This document shows, one piece after another, positions 15,520 to 25,654 of a stretch of DNA of 64,000 bases. The stretch comes from JASHUC01 sp035606175 (GTDB lineage Bacteria; Pseudomonadota; Gammaproteobacteria; Steroidobacterales; Steroidobacteraceae). The notes under the pieces are model-generated. The model was not told the DNA's origin. It did no database searches and was given only the letters and a program-made list of their open reading frames with translations. The stretch is taken from the NCBI GenBank assembly GCA_035606175.1, contig DATNFW010000065.1, forward strand, positions 1 to 64,000, in the 5' to 3' direction. Positions within the stretch are counted from its first letter, which is position 1. Every line of letters starts with the position of its first letter. A program made the position numbers and the translations under genes.

Positions 15520-16599
15520 TCAGCCGCCGGCGATGCGGATATTGAGCGCGCGGGCGTCGTTTCGCATGCGGTCGACCTCGCGCATGCAGCGATAAGCGGG
15601 GCCCGGTCCGACCAGCTCGAGCGTCTGCGACATATCCGAGTGGCCGCGCCAAATCAGGCGGAATCCGGGGGTCCCGGTGAACGAGCTCAGAAACTGCGGG
15701 TCGCGCGGATTCGGTACCTCCGGCGAGAACTTGACGATGAGTCTCAAATGACAAGGCTTGATGGGTTGCGCCTCCGCCGTGGGCGCCTCGCCCGCCGCGA
15801 GCACGCAGCTCACGGCGACCGCGACCAGAGTGAGCGCCGCGCGCACGGCTCGGGCGGCTGAACCGCTGCGCGAGTCGGCGACCTCGCGCTCGACCCTCTC
15901 AGGCCAGCCTCGATGCATCAGCCAGAGCACTCCGCCGAGATCGATCAATCCGGCGGCGAGGCGCTCGAGCATGCCGTATTTGGAGCGGCCGGCCGCACGC
16001 GGCCGGTGGTGCACGGGTACGGAGAGGACCCGTGCGCCTTCGCGAATGAAAAGTGCGGGAAGGAACCGATGCATGTGGTCGAATCGCGGGAGCGCGAGGA
16101 ACGTATCGCGCGCGAACAGCTTCAGGCCACAGCCCGTGTCGGGCGTGCGATCGCCGAGCAGCGTGCCTCTTACGGCATTCGCCACGCGCGATTGAAAGCG
16201 CCGCCAGCGGCTGTCGCGCCGCGTCGTGCGGTGGCCGACGACCAGTCGCACGGATTCGTCGCGTTCGGCGTCCCGGGCCGCGAGGAGCCCGCCGATGTCG
16301 CGCGGATCGTTCTGGCAGTCCCCATCGAGCGTCACGACCCACGACGCCCGAGCGGCCTCGACGCCGCACCAGATCGCCGCGCTTTGACCGAGACGGCTCG
16401 GCCGCTGCAGGACACGCAGCTGCGGGACCGTCGACCCGAGCCGCAACGCCTCCGCGAGCGTACGGTCGGTGCTGCCATCGTCGACCAGCAGCAGCTCGAA
16501 CTCGCGCCCCGCAAGCGCGTCCGCGATCTCGCCGACGAGGCGGGCGACATTGCCCTCCTCGTTGTGCAGCGGCACGACAATGGACAGCTCGACGGCCAT
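15520..16599 (-). CDS. family 2 glycosyltransferase fused to an extra exported domain
   Basis: A 359-residue protein. Residues 1 to about 245 are a GT2 (dolichol-phosphate-mannose-synthase-like) catalytic domain: LSIVVPLHNEEGNV, LLLVDDGSTDRTL, TLDGDCQNDPRDI, RTPDTGCGLKLF and GRSKYG. A hydrophobic segment follows (about 250-269, AVRAALTLVAVAVSCVLAAG). The last 85 residues (LRLIVKFSPEVPNP...MREVDRMRNDARALNIRIAGG) look like a small alpha/beta domain reminiscent of subtilase propeptide or I9-type folds. The hydrophobic part resembles a signal peptide, so this may be two genes merged in frame. GGAGG lies 6 bases before the ATG at 16599. The gene is divergent from asnB. Confidence 0.8.
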   Translation of the reverse strand: MAVELSIVVPLHNEEGNVARLVGEIADALAGREFELLLVDDGSTDRTLAEALRLGSTVPQLRVLQRPSRLGQSAAIWCGVEAARASWVVTLDGDCQNDPRDIGGLLAARDAERDESVRLVVGHRTTRRDSRWRRFQSRVANAVRGTLLGDRTPDTGCGLKLFARDTFLALPRFDHMHRFLPALFIREGARVLSVPVHHRPRAAGRSKYGMLERLAAGLIDLGGVLWLMHRGWPERVEREVADSRSGSAARAVRAALTLVAVAVSCVLAAGEAPTAEAQPIKPCHLRLIVKFSPEVPNPRDPQFLSSFTGTPGFRLIWRGHSDMSQTLELVGPGPAYRCMREVDRMRNDARALNIRIAGG

Positions 16600-16821
16600 T
16601 CTGTCCTCCAGTCCCCGAAAAGAAACCGAGACCCGAGCGGCTTGGTTCCGCGCCCGCGCGGCGAGGAGCGGCACCTTGACCGTATCGAATCGTAGCAATA
16701 CGGACGGCGGCCCGCTTCCCGCTCGCCCCCTCCCCCTCGCCCCAGCGGGCGGGGGACGGCGAGTCGTCCCTGGGAGCCGGCATGTTAGGCTCATCGCTCG
16801 GCTCGAAACGACGGCAAAGCA

Positions 16822-18807
16822 ATGTGCGGTGTATTCGGCGCGTTGAGTCTCGACGGCCATCCGCTCGAGGCCGAGCGGCACCTCGAGCGCATGAGCCGCG
16901 CCCTCGAGCACCGCGGACCCGATGACTCGCGGGTGCTGTCGCACCGGACGCTGGCCCTCGGTGCGACCCGGCTCCGAATCGTCGATCTCGACCGGCGGGC
17001 GAGCCAACCGCTCGCAGGCCTCGATGATGCACTCTGGCTCGCCTGCAACGGCGAGGTATACAACGCCTCCGATCTGCGCCGGCGCTTTCGCGACTACCCC
17101 TACGTCACGCGCGGCGATCTCGAGCCGCTCCTGCCGCTGATCGCCGAGCTCGGGGCACCCGGCGTGCGCGAGATCGACGGCATGTTCGCGCTCGCCGCCT
17201 GGGATGCGCGCCGGCACTCGCTGATCCTCGCGCGCGACCGCGCGGGCGAGAAGCCGCTCTTCTACGCGGAGCTGCGCCGCGAGCTGTGGTTCGCCTCGGA
17301 GATCGGGGCTCTCCTCGAGGCCGGCGCGAGCCGCGAAATCGACCCCATCGCGCTGAGTCAGTTCCTCGAGCTCGGGTACGTCCTCGAGCCGCGTACGCTG
17401 TTCGCTGCCGTGCGCCGCGTCGAGGCGGGCACGGCGCTCGTGATTCGCGGCTCACACCGCTCCGTGTACCGGTACTGGACGCCATGGCGCATCGCGAGCG
17501 CATCCCGCGCCGCCGAGCGCGTCCGCTCGACCGCCGAGCGCATCGAGCAGCTGCGCCGCCTGCTCGAGAACGCAGTGCGCAAGCAGCTCGTCGCCGACGT
17601 GCCCATCGGGACGTTTGCAAGCGGCGGGCTCGATTCGTCGCTGATCACCGCCCTCGCCGCGCGCAGGCTGGGAGGTGCGCGCCTCGTCACCTTCAGCGCT
17701 CGCTTCGCCGAGCCGAGCTACGACGAGGGCCGATGGGCACGCCGCTGCGCAATGCTGACCGGTACCCGGCACATCGAAGTCCCCTGCGGTGCGGAGGCGC
17801 TGCGGGAGGCGCTGCTCGAGATCGGGGAGCGCAGCGCGGAGCCGATCGCCGACCCCGCGGCGCTTCCGACCTACCTCCTCGCCCGAGCGGCTCGCGAGCA
17901 CGTTCGCGTCGTGCTCTCGGGCGAAGGAGCGGACGAGCTCTTCGGCGGCTATCCGACCTACATCGGTCATGTGCTCGCGCCGCGCTACCTCGATTTGCCC
18001 ACGGGCCTGCGCCGCGCGATCGAGCTCGCGATTGCGCGAGTACCCGTCTCGCGTCGCAAGGTCACGATCGAGTTTCTACTGCGACGGTTCATCGCATCCG
18101 CCCAGCTCGGCTGGGTGGAGCGCCACCTCGAGTGGTTCGGCGCCGGGCTCGCCCCGGCGGTGCACCGCCGGCACGAGCCGGATTTGCGAGGCGAGTGGCG
18201 CGTGCCGCTCATCGCGGAATATCGGGACCGCAGTCCACCGGGCGGCGCCATGCTCCTCGATTACGCGACTGCGCTTCGAGAGCGGCTGCTCGTGAAGGTC
18301 GACCGCGCGACGATGCTCAATTCCATCGAGTCTCGAGCACCTTTTCTCGACCGGGAGCTCACGGCTTTCGCCCTCGGCATACCCGACGAGGAGAAGCTTC
18401 GCAGGTTCTCGACCAAGTGGATTCTCAAGCGGGCGGCCGAACCGCTTCTGCCCCGAGCTCTCATCGAACGGCGCAAACGCGGGCTGAGCGTCCCCACGGC
18501 GGCGCTCATCAACGGAGCGCTGCGTACGCAGGTCGACGAGTGGCTCGGAGAGCGGGCGCTGCGCGAACACCAGCTGCTCGCAAGCGGCGAGGTGCGCCGC
18601 CAGCTCGCCGAGCACCGCTCGGGCCGCGCGAATCACGCGCGAACGCTCTGGCCGGCGATCGTGCTGCAGATGTGGGCTGAACGCTGGCGCCCCTCGATGC
18701 CCGAGCGCCTCGCCCCCGACCTGTCGAGCGAGGCGCCGCCGCTATTCGGCGCCGGGATCGCACGTGGCTCTGCCCGGGGAAGCGGCGCGAGCCAGTCCGT
18801 GCTGTAA
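16822..18807 (+). CDS. asnB: asparagine synthetase (glutamine-hydrolysing)
   Basis: A 661-residue class-II glutamine amidotransferase/asparagine synthetase. Cys2 (MCGVFGAL) is the glutaminase nucleophile, and RGPDD and NGEVYN form the N-terminal domain. The ATP pyrophosphatase loop ASGGLDSSL is near residue 266, followed by LSGEGADELFGGY. Such enzymes make free asparagine, but many copies in glycan loci amidate sugars or peptides. The divergent glycosyltransferase makes a glycan role possible; no direct evidence separates the two. The 222-bp divergent region has a TTGACC at 16677-16682 that could be a -35 box. It is convergent with the Bat operon. Confidence 0.88.
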   Translation: MCGVFGALSLDGHPLEAERHLERMSRALEHRGPDDSRVLSHRTLALGATRLRIVDLDRRASQPLAGLDDALWLACNGEVYNASDLRRRFRDYPYVTRGDLEPLLPLIAELGAPGVREIDGMFALAAWDARRHSLILARDRAGEKPLFYAELRRELWFASEIGALLEAGASREIDPIALSQFLELGYVLEPRTLFAAVRRVEAGTALVIRGSHRSVYRYWTPWRIASASRAAERVRSTAERIEQLRRLLENAVRKQLVADVPIGTFASGGLDSSLITALAARRLGGARLVTFSARFAEPSYDEGRWARRCAMLTGTRHIEVPCGAEALREALLEIGERSAEPIADPAALPTYLLARAAREHVRVVLSGEGADELFGGYPTYIGHVLAPRYLDLPTGLRRAIELAIARVPVSRRKVTIEFLLRRFIASAQLGWVERHLEWFGAGLAPAVHRRHEPDLRGEWRVPLIAEYRDRSPPGGAMLLDYATALRERLLVKVDRATMLNSIESRAPFLDRELTAFALGIPDEEKLRRFSTKWILKRAAEPLLPRALIERRKRGLSVPTAALINGALRTQVDEWLGERALREHQLLASGEVRRQLAEHRSGRANHARTLWPAIVLQMWAERWRPSMPERLAPDLSSEAPPLFGAGIARGSARGSGASQSVL

Positions 18808-18837
18808 GGGGCCCTTCTGGTCCAAACAGGCCGGGCT

Positions 18838-20283
18838 CTAAGAGGGGTAAAGCGGCGCAAGCGGTGTCTTGCGCGTCCTGGCGGGTGCGCCCGATGCGGA
18901 CGCCTCCCGATGCTGCGGCCACCGGGCAAACGCGAGTGCCAGCGCATCGCCCCGCCACTCTCCCCCTGCAAAGCACGCGCGATCGAGCTCCCGCAGCAGC
19001 CGCTCGATCTGTTCATCTCCGATTCTTCTCGCGAGACCGTTGAGACCCGCAGGCGGCGATCGCGCCCACTCCGCCGCGGACCAGGCGATGAGGTGCCGTC
19101 GGGCAGCTCGCGCATCGTGGCGCCGGCACGCATCGAGGAAAGCTGCACGTGCCCGCGATGCACCCGGGGACGACGGACCCTCCGGGGCGGCCGGCCGCGG
19201 CGATACGGGCTCGCGACGGCGCTCGACGTACCATGCCGCGAGCGTCAGAAGCCATGCCGCAAGGAGCGCAACCGTCGCCCACCGCCACGGATCGGAGCTC
19301 GCAGATGCGCCGAGCACATTGCCGGCGCCCGGGAGCCCCCGGGCAATGCTCGCCGGAGGTGCCGCCGGGGCCGCCCCGATGGCGAGCGTTCGCGGCGGAA
19401 GCACGATCTCCTGTGGGGCATCGTGCGCGGTATCCCACCACTTGAGGTGCAGCGCGGGCAGCGTGTACTGCCCCGGCCGATCGGCGATCAGCGCGATGCT
19501 CTGCTGGCGTCGTCCGACGACGGAATCGCCCGCGCTGAAATTGTCGAGCTTCGGCTCCTCCGGATACACCTTGAGGCCCGGCGGTACGGCAAGGAGCGTC
19601 GTCAAATCCGGGAGCTGCTCTGCGGTGAGACCGTCCGCTTGCTCGGTGACATCGAGCGTGAGCGCATCGCCGACATGCGCCTGCAGAGACTGCGGCTGCC
19701 AGGTGCTCGTGAGCGTCACCTGCCTTGCGGGCATCCAGTAGCTGCCGACCGCCCCTGCCGGCCTGGGCCGGACGTCGAGCGCGATCGCGTTGCCTTTGAG
19801 CTGCAGCGGCTCGACGGCGATCGAGAGCGCCCCGTACCCGTACGGCGAGACCGCCCCCCGTCCCGGAGTGCCGCGGAAGGGATCCGGCCGCCCATTCGAG
19901 GTGAGCACCTGCGCGGTGAGCTGCGCTCCGGGGAGCGTGAGCTTGCCGCTGTGCTGGGGGAAAACCAGATACTGGCGCGTCAACACATCGTAGGAGCGTC
20001 CGTCGCGATCTACGGTGCTCCGGTCGTCATTGCCGATCTGCCGGATGAGCGCGTCCGCACTCGCAGGCAAATCGAGGTCGGGGTGATACAGCGCACGCGC
20101 GCTGTACACCCGCACGGTGACGCGAGTCGCCGCCTGCACGTACGGGGTACGCGAGCTCACGTCCGTCTCGATGAAGACTCGCGGCAGCACCGCTGCAGCC
20201 GCGACCGTCGCTGCGCCGGCCCAGGCGAGCAGCGCAAGCGCAGCGCTCGCCGCCACTCGCGTGTTGAATGCGCGCGCGCTCAC
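18838..20283 (-). CDS. batD: BatD-like protein, last gene of the MoxR/Bat operon
   Basis: A 481-residue membrane protein with a signal peptide (residues 1-30), a long periplasmic part of immunoglobulin-like strands (VFIETDVSSRTPYVQAATRVTVRVY; GQYTLPALHLKWWD), one transmembrane segment (WATVALLAAWLLTLAAWYVE) and a C-terminal cytoplasmic helical tail. This is the BatD/oxygen-tolerance architecture. The GTG start at 20283 overlaps the previous stop by 4 bases. It ends 31 bases from asnB. It probably anchors the VWA proteins of the same operon in the cell envelope; the molecular role of Bat proteins is not settled. Confidence 0.82.
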   Translation of the reverse strand: MSARAFNTRVAASAALALLAWAGAATVAAAAVLPRVFIETDVSSRTPYVQAATRVTVRVYSARALYHPDLDLPASADALIRQIGNDDRSTVDRDGRSYDVLTRQYLVFPQHSGKLTLPGAQLTAQVLTSNGRPDPFRGTPGRGAVSPYGYGALSIAVEPLQLKGNAIALDVRPRPAGAVGSYWMPARQVTLTSTWQPQSLQAHVGDALTLDVTEQADGLTAEQLPDLTTLLAVPPGLKVYPEEPKLDNFSAGDSVVGRRQQSIALIADRPGQYTLPALHLKWWDTAHDAPQEIVLPPRTLAIGAAPAAPPASIARGLPGAGNVLGASASSDPWRWATVALLAAWLLTLAAWYVERRREPVSPRPAAPEGPSSPGASRARAAFLDACRRHDARAARRHLIAWSAAEWARSPPAGLNGLARRIGDEQIERLLRELDRACFAGGEWRGDALALAFARWPQHREASASGAPARTRKTPLAPLYPS

Positions 20284-21173
20284 GGCTCCGCACCCTCCTG
20301 CCGCTCCATGTGCTCGATGAGGAACTTGCGGCGCAGAAGCCCGCCCGGGTCCTCGGGTATGCGCCGCAGCCATTGTTCGAGTGCGAGCGCCTGCTCGGAT
20401 TTGGCCGGCGGCCAGCCGAGGTCATCGGCTGCCGCGCCGCCGGCGCGCGCTGCGCCGCCCGCCTCGGCCCCGCGAGCGCCGCCCTTCGAGCCCGAGGAGC
20501 GCTCGCGGTCCGAGCCCGCGTTCTGTCCTCCGCTGCGTTCCCTGCGCTTCAATTCGGCAGCGAGCTCCGCATCCTGTCGCGCCTGCTCCGATTCCTGCTC
20601 GGGCGAGTTGCCGCCCGTCGATGGGGACTGTCCGGCCTGCGAGCCGCCCGATTTACCCGTGCGAGCGTCCGAGGAGCTCCCCGCGCCCTGGCGGCCATCG
20701 CGGTTCGATTGACTCTGATTGCCCTTTTGGCCGTTACGCTGCGACTGTGAGCCGCCGCCCTGGCCCTGGCGCTGCTGAGATCGGGACTCGAGCAGCTTCG
20801 CAATGAGATCGCGGTTGTGGCGCACGTCCCGATCTTGAGGCACTTGCTCGAGCGCGGCATCGTAGGAGGCGAGCGCGCCGAGGAGATTGCCCGAGCGCGC
20901 AAGCGCATTGCCGCGGTTGTACAGCGACTGCGGATCGCGCAGCGGCGCGAGCACCCGCGCCGCCTCCGCATCCCGCCCGGCGAGTGCATCGGCATAGGCG
21001 CGGCGGCGCGGATCGCTGAAGAGCTGCGCCGCCTCGGCCGCATGACCGGAATCGAGGAGGCGTTGCGCGCGCTGCTCGCGGGTCACCCAGAGACTCGACG
21101 CCGAGGCCTCGGCCGCACCGAGCGCACCGAGGAGCGCTCCGAGCACGACGATTGAAGAAATGCTCGATCTCAC
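20280..21173 (-). CDS. batC: BatC-like TPR protein
   Basis: A 297-residue protein. A signal peptide (VRSSISSIVVLGALLGALGAAEA) is followed by TPR-like helices (AAQLFSDPRRRAYADALAGRD; LYNRGNALARSGNLLGALASYDAAL). A long Gln/Ser/Gly-rich low-complexity stretch (about residues 135-245) follows, then a short conserved C terminus around LEQWLRRIPEDPGGLLRRKF. The RIPEDPGGLLRRKF ending is typical of BatB/BatC-fusion TPR proteins in Bat operons. The start is a GTG at 21173 in a GTGA overlap with the previous stop. It is a likely periplasmic partner of the VWA proteins. Confidence 0.82.
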   Translation of the reverse strand: MRSSISSIVVLGALLGALGAAEASASSLWVTREQRAQRLLDSGHAAEAAQLFSDPRRRAYADALAGRDAEAARVLAPLRDPQSLYNRGNALARSGNLLGALASYDAALEQVPQDRDVRHNRDLIAKLLESRSQQRQGQGGGSQSQRNGQKGNQSQSNRDGRQGAGSSSDARTGKSGGSQAGQSPSTGGNSPEQESEQARQDAELAAELKRRERSGGQNAGSDRERSSGSKGGARGAEAGGAARAGGAAADDLGWPPAKSEQALALEQWLRRIPEDPGGLLRRKFLIEHMERQEGAEP

Positions 21174-22168
21174 AGCCAGCCTCTCCGGGCGATCAACCCG
21201 ACGAGCAGCAGCAGCGGCGGCAGAAGCCACACTCCTTCGTTGCGCCACGTCGCGAGCGCTGTCCCGGATCGCGAGGGATCGACATCGAGCGCATACGCGC
21301 GCGCCGCGTGCAGCGTCCCGACGAGGCTCGGCAAGCCGGCGAGCGTCACGAAGCGCCCGCCGCCTGCGGCCGCAAGCTGCCGCAGAGCTTCGCTCTGCAT
21401 GCGCGTGACGACGATATTACCGAGCTCGTTGCGCATGAAGTTTCCCGCAGCGTCCCGGCGCGGCGCGCCGCTCGACGTGCCTATTCCGACGACATTGACC
21501 GTCACGCCCTGGCGGGCGAGGCTCGCCGCAGTGAGCAGCGCCCGCTCATCGTCGCTGAAGCCGTCGGCGAGCACGACGATTTCCCCGCGCGCTGCGTGAC
21601 CGGCGCGCAGCAGTCGGCGCGCCTCGATCAAGGCCGGGGCGAGATCGTGGCCGGACTCCGGCATCAGTTTTGGAGAGAGCGGCTCGAGCAGCGTTCGCAC
21701 CGTGGCAACGTCCGTGGTGAGCGGAGTCACGGTGTAGGGCTCGCCGGCGAACACGACGAGCGCCACCCGCGCGTCCTGAGCGGCATTGAGCAGATCGGAG
21801 ACGGCGAAGCGCGCGCGCGTAGCGCGATCGGGGGTGAGATCGCCCGCCGACATCGACGGCGACAGGTCGAGCAACAGCACCCAGGAGGCCGGTGCCCGGT
21901 AGCCGCTGCTCGATTCGAGCTGCCAGGCGGGACCCGCGAGCGCGAATACACCAAGCGCCCACGCGAGCCCGACGAACAGCCAGGGCGAGAGGCCGCGGCC
22001 GGCGCGGCTCAAACGCAATGCCGGCAGCAGATGCGCATCGATCAGGCGCGTCCACGCGCCATCGGGCTCGCGATCGCGTCGTGCCGCCCAAAAGGCGAGC
22101 GCCACGAGCGGCAGCAGCGCGAGCAGCCACGCCGGGTGCAGGAAGTGAAAGTTCTGCAGCGGGCTCAT
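21170..22168 (-). CDS. batB: VWA-domain membrane protein (BatB-like)
   Basis: A 332-residue protein. Transmembrane segments lie near residues 10-28 and 55-75, then a von Willebrand factor A domain whose metal site is LLLDLSPSMSAGD, a DLSPSMS variant of DxSxS, and a C-terminal transmembrane segment (WLLPPLLLLVGLIA). VWA domains bind divalent metal and mediate protein contacts. The ATG at 22168 overlaps the previous stop by 4 bases (ATGA). It pairs with the neighbouring BatA-like protein, as in other Bat operons. Confidence 0.85.
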   Translation of the reverse strand: MSPLQNFHFLHPAWLLALLPLVALAFWAARRDREPDGAWTRLIDAHLLPALRLSRAGRGLSPWLFVGLAWALGVFALAGPAWQLESSSGYRAPASWVLLLDLSPSMSAGDLTPDRATRARFAVSDLLNAAQDARVALVVFAGEPYTVTPLTTDVATVRTLLEPLSPKLMPESGHDLAPALIEARRLLRAGHAARGEIVVLADGFSDDERALLTAASLARQGVTVNVVGIGTSSGAPRRDAAGNFMRNELGNIVVTRMQSEALRQLAAAGGGRFVTLAGLPSLVGTLHAARAYALDVDPSRSGTALATWRNEGVWLLPPLLLLVGLIARRGWL

Positions 22169-23133
22169 GCCCAGCCGCTCCGGCCGGCCCAGGCCGCCGG
22201 CACGCTCATCAAGAGCGCAAGCGCAAGCGGCCAGCCGAACCACTCATCGCGCGGGCGCAGCCACTGGCGCGTGCCGCTCGTCGGCTCGAGATCGTCGATG
22301 CGGTGATACACCTGCTCGAGGGATGAATCATCGGTTGCACGGAAGTATTCACCGCCCGTCAACTGCGCGATCGCTTTCAACGAGCCCTCATCGAGGTCAG
22401 TGTTGCCGGCAGAGAGCCCGTAGTAACCCTCCCCTGCTGCGGCACCGACTCCGATCGTGTAGATGCGCAGGCCCGTCTCGGCCGCCATGTGCGCCGCCTC
22501 GAGCGGCGGCATGACGCCCGCGTCGTTCTGTCCGTCGGTGAGCAGGATCAGCACCGTCTGCTCGAGCGCCGCCGCATCGCCATTGGCACGCAGCCGTTTG
22601 ATCGCCAGGCCGATCGCATCTCCGATCGCAGTCTCGGTGCCGGCGACACCCACGACGGCGTCATCGAGGAAGCGATGCACGGTCTGCAGATCCGCAGTGA
22701 GCGGAGCCTGCAGATACGGTCGCGTGCCGAACAGGATGAGACCCACGCGATCCCCGCGACGGCGATCGATGAAGCGCCCCGCGACCTCTTGCACGACCTG
22801 TAGCCGACTGCGGCCTCCCGCCATGTCCTGGATCGCCATCGACCCGGAAACATCGACGGCGAGCAGCAGACGCCGGCCGCTCGTCGGTGCCGGAATGGGA
22901 TCGCCGAGCCACTGTGGCCGCATCGCCGCGAGCACCAGCAACGACCACAGCAGAGCGTAGAGCAGGCGCCGCCAGCGCAGTCCCTTCGCGATGCCCGCCT
23001 CACCTGCCGGGATCCCATCCGCGAAGGGAACGTACACGGCGCTGCCGCGAGCCTCCGCCGGACGCCACAGCGCATAGCTCAGCAGAGGCAGCGGCAGGAA
23101 CGCGGCCATCCAGGGCCAGGCGAAGTGAATCAC
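22165..23133 (-). CDS. batA: VWA-domain membrane protein (BatA-like)
   Basis: A 322-residue protein with N-terminal hydrophobic segments (WPWMAAFLPLPLLSYALW; RLLYALLWSLLVLAAM), a VWA domain with the full metal-binding motif DVSGSMAIQD, then GTETAIGDAIGLAIK and LLTDGQNDAG, and a final transmembrane helix. All expected MIDAS parts are present, so metal binding is probable. The start is a GTG at 23133 within a GTGA overlap. In other bacteria Bat operons affect aerotolerance, stress survival or virulence. Confidence 0.87.
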   Translation of the reverse strand: MIHFAWPWMAAFLPLPLLSYALWRPAEARGSAVYVPFADGIPAGEAGIAKGLRWRRLLYALLWSLLVLAAMRPQWLGDPIPAPTSGRRLLLAVDVSGSMAIQDMAGGRSRLQVVQEVAGRFIDRRRGDRVGLILFGTRPYLQAPLTADLQTVHRFLDDAVVGVAGTETAIGDAIGLAIKRLRANGDAAALEQTVLILLTDGQNDAGVMPPLEAAHMAAETGLRIYTIGVGAAAGEGYYGLSAGNTDLDEGSLKAIAQLTGGEYFRATDDSSLEQVYHRIDDLEPTSGTRQWLRPRDEWFGWPLALALLMSVPAAWAGRSGWA

Positions 23134-23627
23134 GCTCTCTCCATGCGACCGCTGCGGCGGATGAGCTCGGCGGCTGCCGCGAGCCAGCGCTCTCGATCGA
23201 GCCCGGGTTCTCGAGCGGGCTCTCGCCGCCCCGCGCCGAAAGCCGCGGCGAGCAGCGAGCGTCCCGTGGCCCCGGCGAGCGCCTCCGCACCGGATGCAGA
23301 GGCGAACGCGAGCCACTTCTCGCCTGTCAACCGCGCGACACGCCCACTGCCGTGGAGCGCAACGGCGTGGCGGCGCAGCAGACTCTCGATTGCCCGCGCA
23401 GCCTCGGGCCCTTGCAGTGGGCTCGAGCGGATGAGCCGCAGCTCACGCAGAGCCGCACGCTTGAGAAGGCGTCGGGGCTCGCGCCACCATCGCACGATCC
23501 AAACAACGAGCGCCGCGCTGAGCAGCGCGCACGCCGCTGCGACCCACCACCCGATGGCGGGAGGAAACCAGCCCGCGCGGGGGGGCGCATGATCCGCGGC
23601 GAGCTGCGCGAGCCATCCCGCATTCAT
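23130..23627 (-). CDS. DUF4381-type membrane protein
   Basis: A 165-residue protein. The N terminus AGWFPPAIGWWVAAACALLSAALVVWIV holds the WFP..GWW motif and single transmembrane helix typical of DUF4381 proteins in MoxR/Bat operons. The rest is a basic cytoplasmic helical domain (RRLLKRAALRELRLI, TGEKWLAFA, RERWLAAAAELIRR). The function is unknown, but it always travels with DUF58 and VWA genes. The ATG at 23627 overlaps the previous stop by 4 bases. Confidence 0.8.
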   Translation of the reverse strand: MNAGWLAQLAADHAPPRAGWFPPAIGWWVAAACALLSAALVVWIVRWWREPRRLLKRAALRELRLIRSSPLQGPEAARAIESLLRRHAVALHGSGRVARLTGEKWLAFASASGAEALAGATGRSLLAAAFGAGRREPAREPGLDRERWLAAAAELIRRSGRMERA

Positions 23628-24543
23628 GCCGTCACGCTCCGCGGCGGTCTGCGCCGCGCAGCTCCCGGACCGAGCTCCCGCCCGAGCGCCTCCTCGACCG
23701 GCTGCGAGGTATCGATGCGCGTGAGGGGCGCACACAAAAATCCGGCGAGCGCCCGGACGCGCTCGGCACGCTCGCGCCAGGATGCGAGCCAGTGAGAGCG
23801 CACCCGCGCGCCCTCGAGCAGCCGCACGCGCCCGGGCACACCCGCGCGAAAGAGACCGTTAGGAAGCGCCTGCTCCTCGAGTGGATCGACGACCCAAAAG
23901 AGCCGGCAATCCGCGCGGCCGGCGAGCGCGGACCAGCCGCCCTCGCGCACTGGGCCGAGCGCCGCGAAATCGCTGAGCGCCAGGACGACGCTGCCCGAGC
24001 GGGCGAGGGGCGCGAGCGCATCGAGCGCGTCGGAGAGTGCGTGCGTTGCGGACCGACCCGGCGCACGCGGCTGCAGCTCGTGAAGTGCCGCAAGCAGCGG
24101 CAGCACGCCGGCATCGCGCGAGCGCGGCGGCAGCACACGCCGGCCGCCGGCGCCTGCGATGACGGCGCCGACGCGATCCCCGCCGAGCGCCGCCACCCAG
24201 GCGAGCAGCGCCGCGGCGCGCACGATCGCGACCGACTTCAACTGGCGGCGCGACCCGAAGAAGAGTGTTGGATCGAGATCGACCAGCAGCCAGATGGGGC
24301 GCTCGCGCTCCTCACGGAAGAGCTTCGTGTGCGGGCGTCCGCGCCGCGCGGTGACCCGCCAGTCGATCGTGCGCGGATCATCGCCGGCTACGTACTGCCG
24401 CACTTCCTGGAACTCGAGCCCGCGGCCGCGGTGCGCGCTTGCGTGTGCGCCAGCGGTCAGCTCACGCGCGCGCCGTTGTGGCGCGAGTGCGAGACCCTGT
24501 GCCGAGCCGCGCAGTGCAATGAGCTCTGCGAGCTCCGGAACGA

Positions 24544-24547
<4 letters not shown>
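23624..24547 (-). CDS. DUF58 protein
   Basis: A 307-residue cytoplasmic protein with the hallmark of DUF58, GRGLEFQEVRQYVAGDDPRTIDWRVTARRGRPHTKLFREERE, found here near residues 36-78, followed by a VWA-like alpha/beta fold (IWLLVDLDPTLFFGS). DUF58 proteins occur next to MoxR ATPases and are thought to act with them in maturing or assembling envelope proteins. The ATG at 24547 overlaps the moxR stop by 4 bases, and its own stop overlaps the next start. Confidence 0.88.
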
Positions 24548-25560
<1,013 letters not shown>

Positions 25561-25654
25561 GGCCTCCTCGTCTGAAGCGTCGCTCTTCAAGGGGAGCATA
25601 CGCCTCTCGAGGCCAGCGCGATTCGTGCCCGCGCGAAGTACGGGCCGGCGACGG

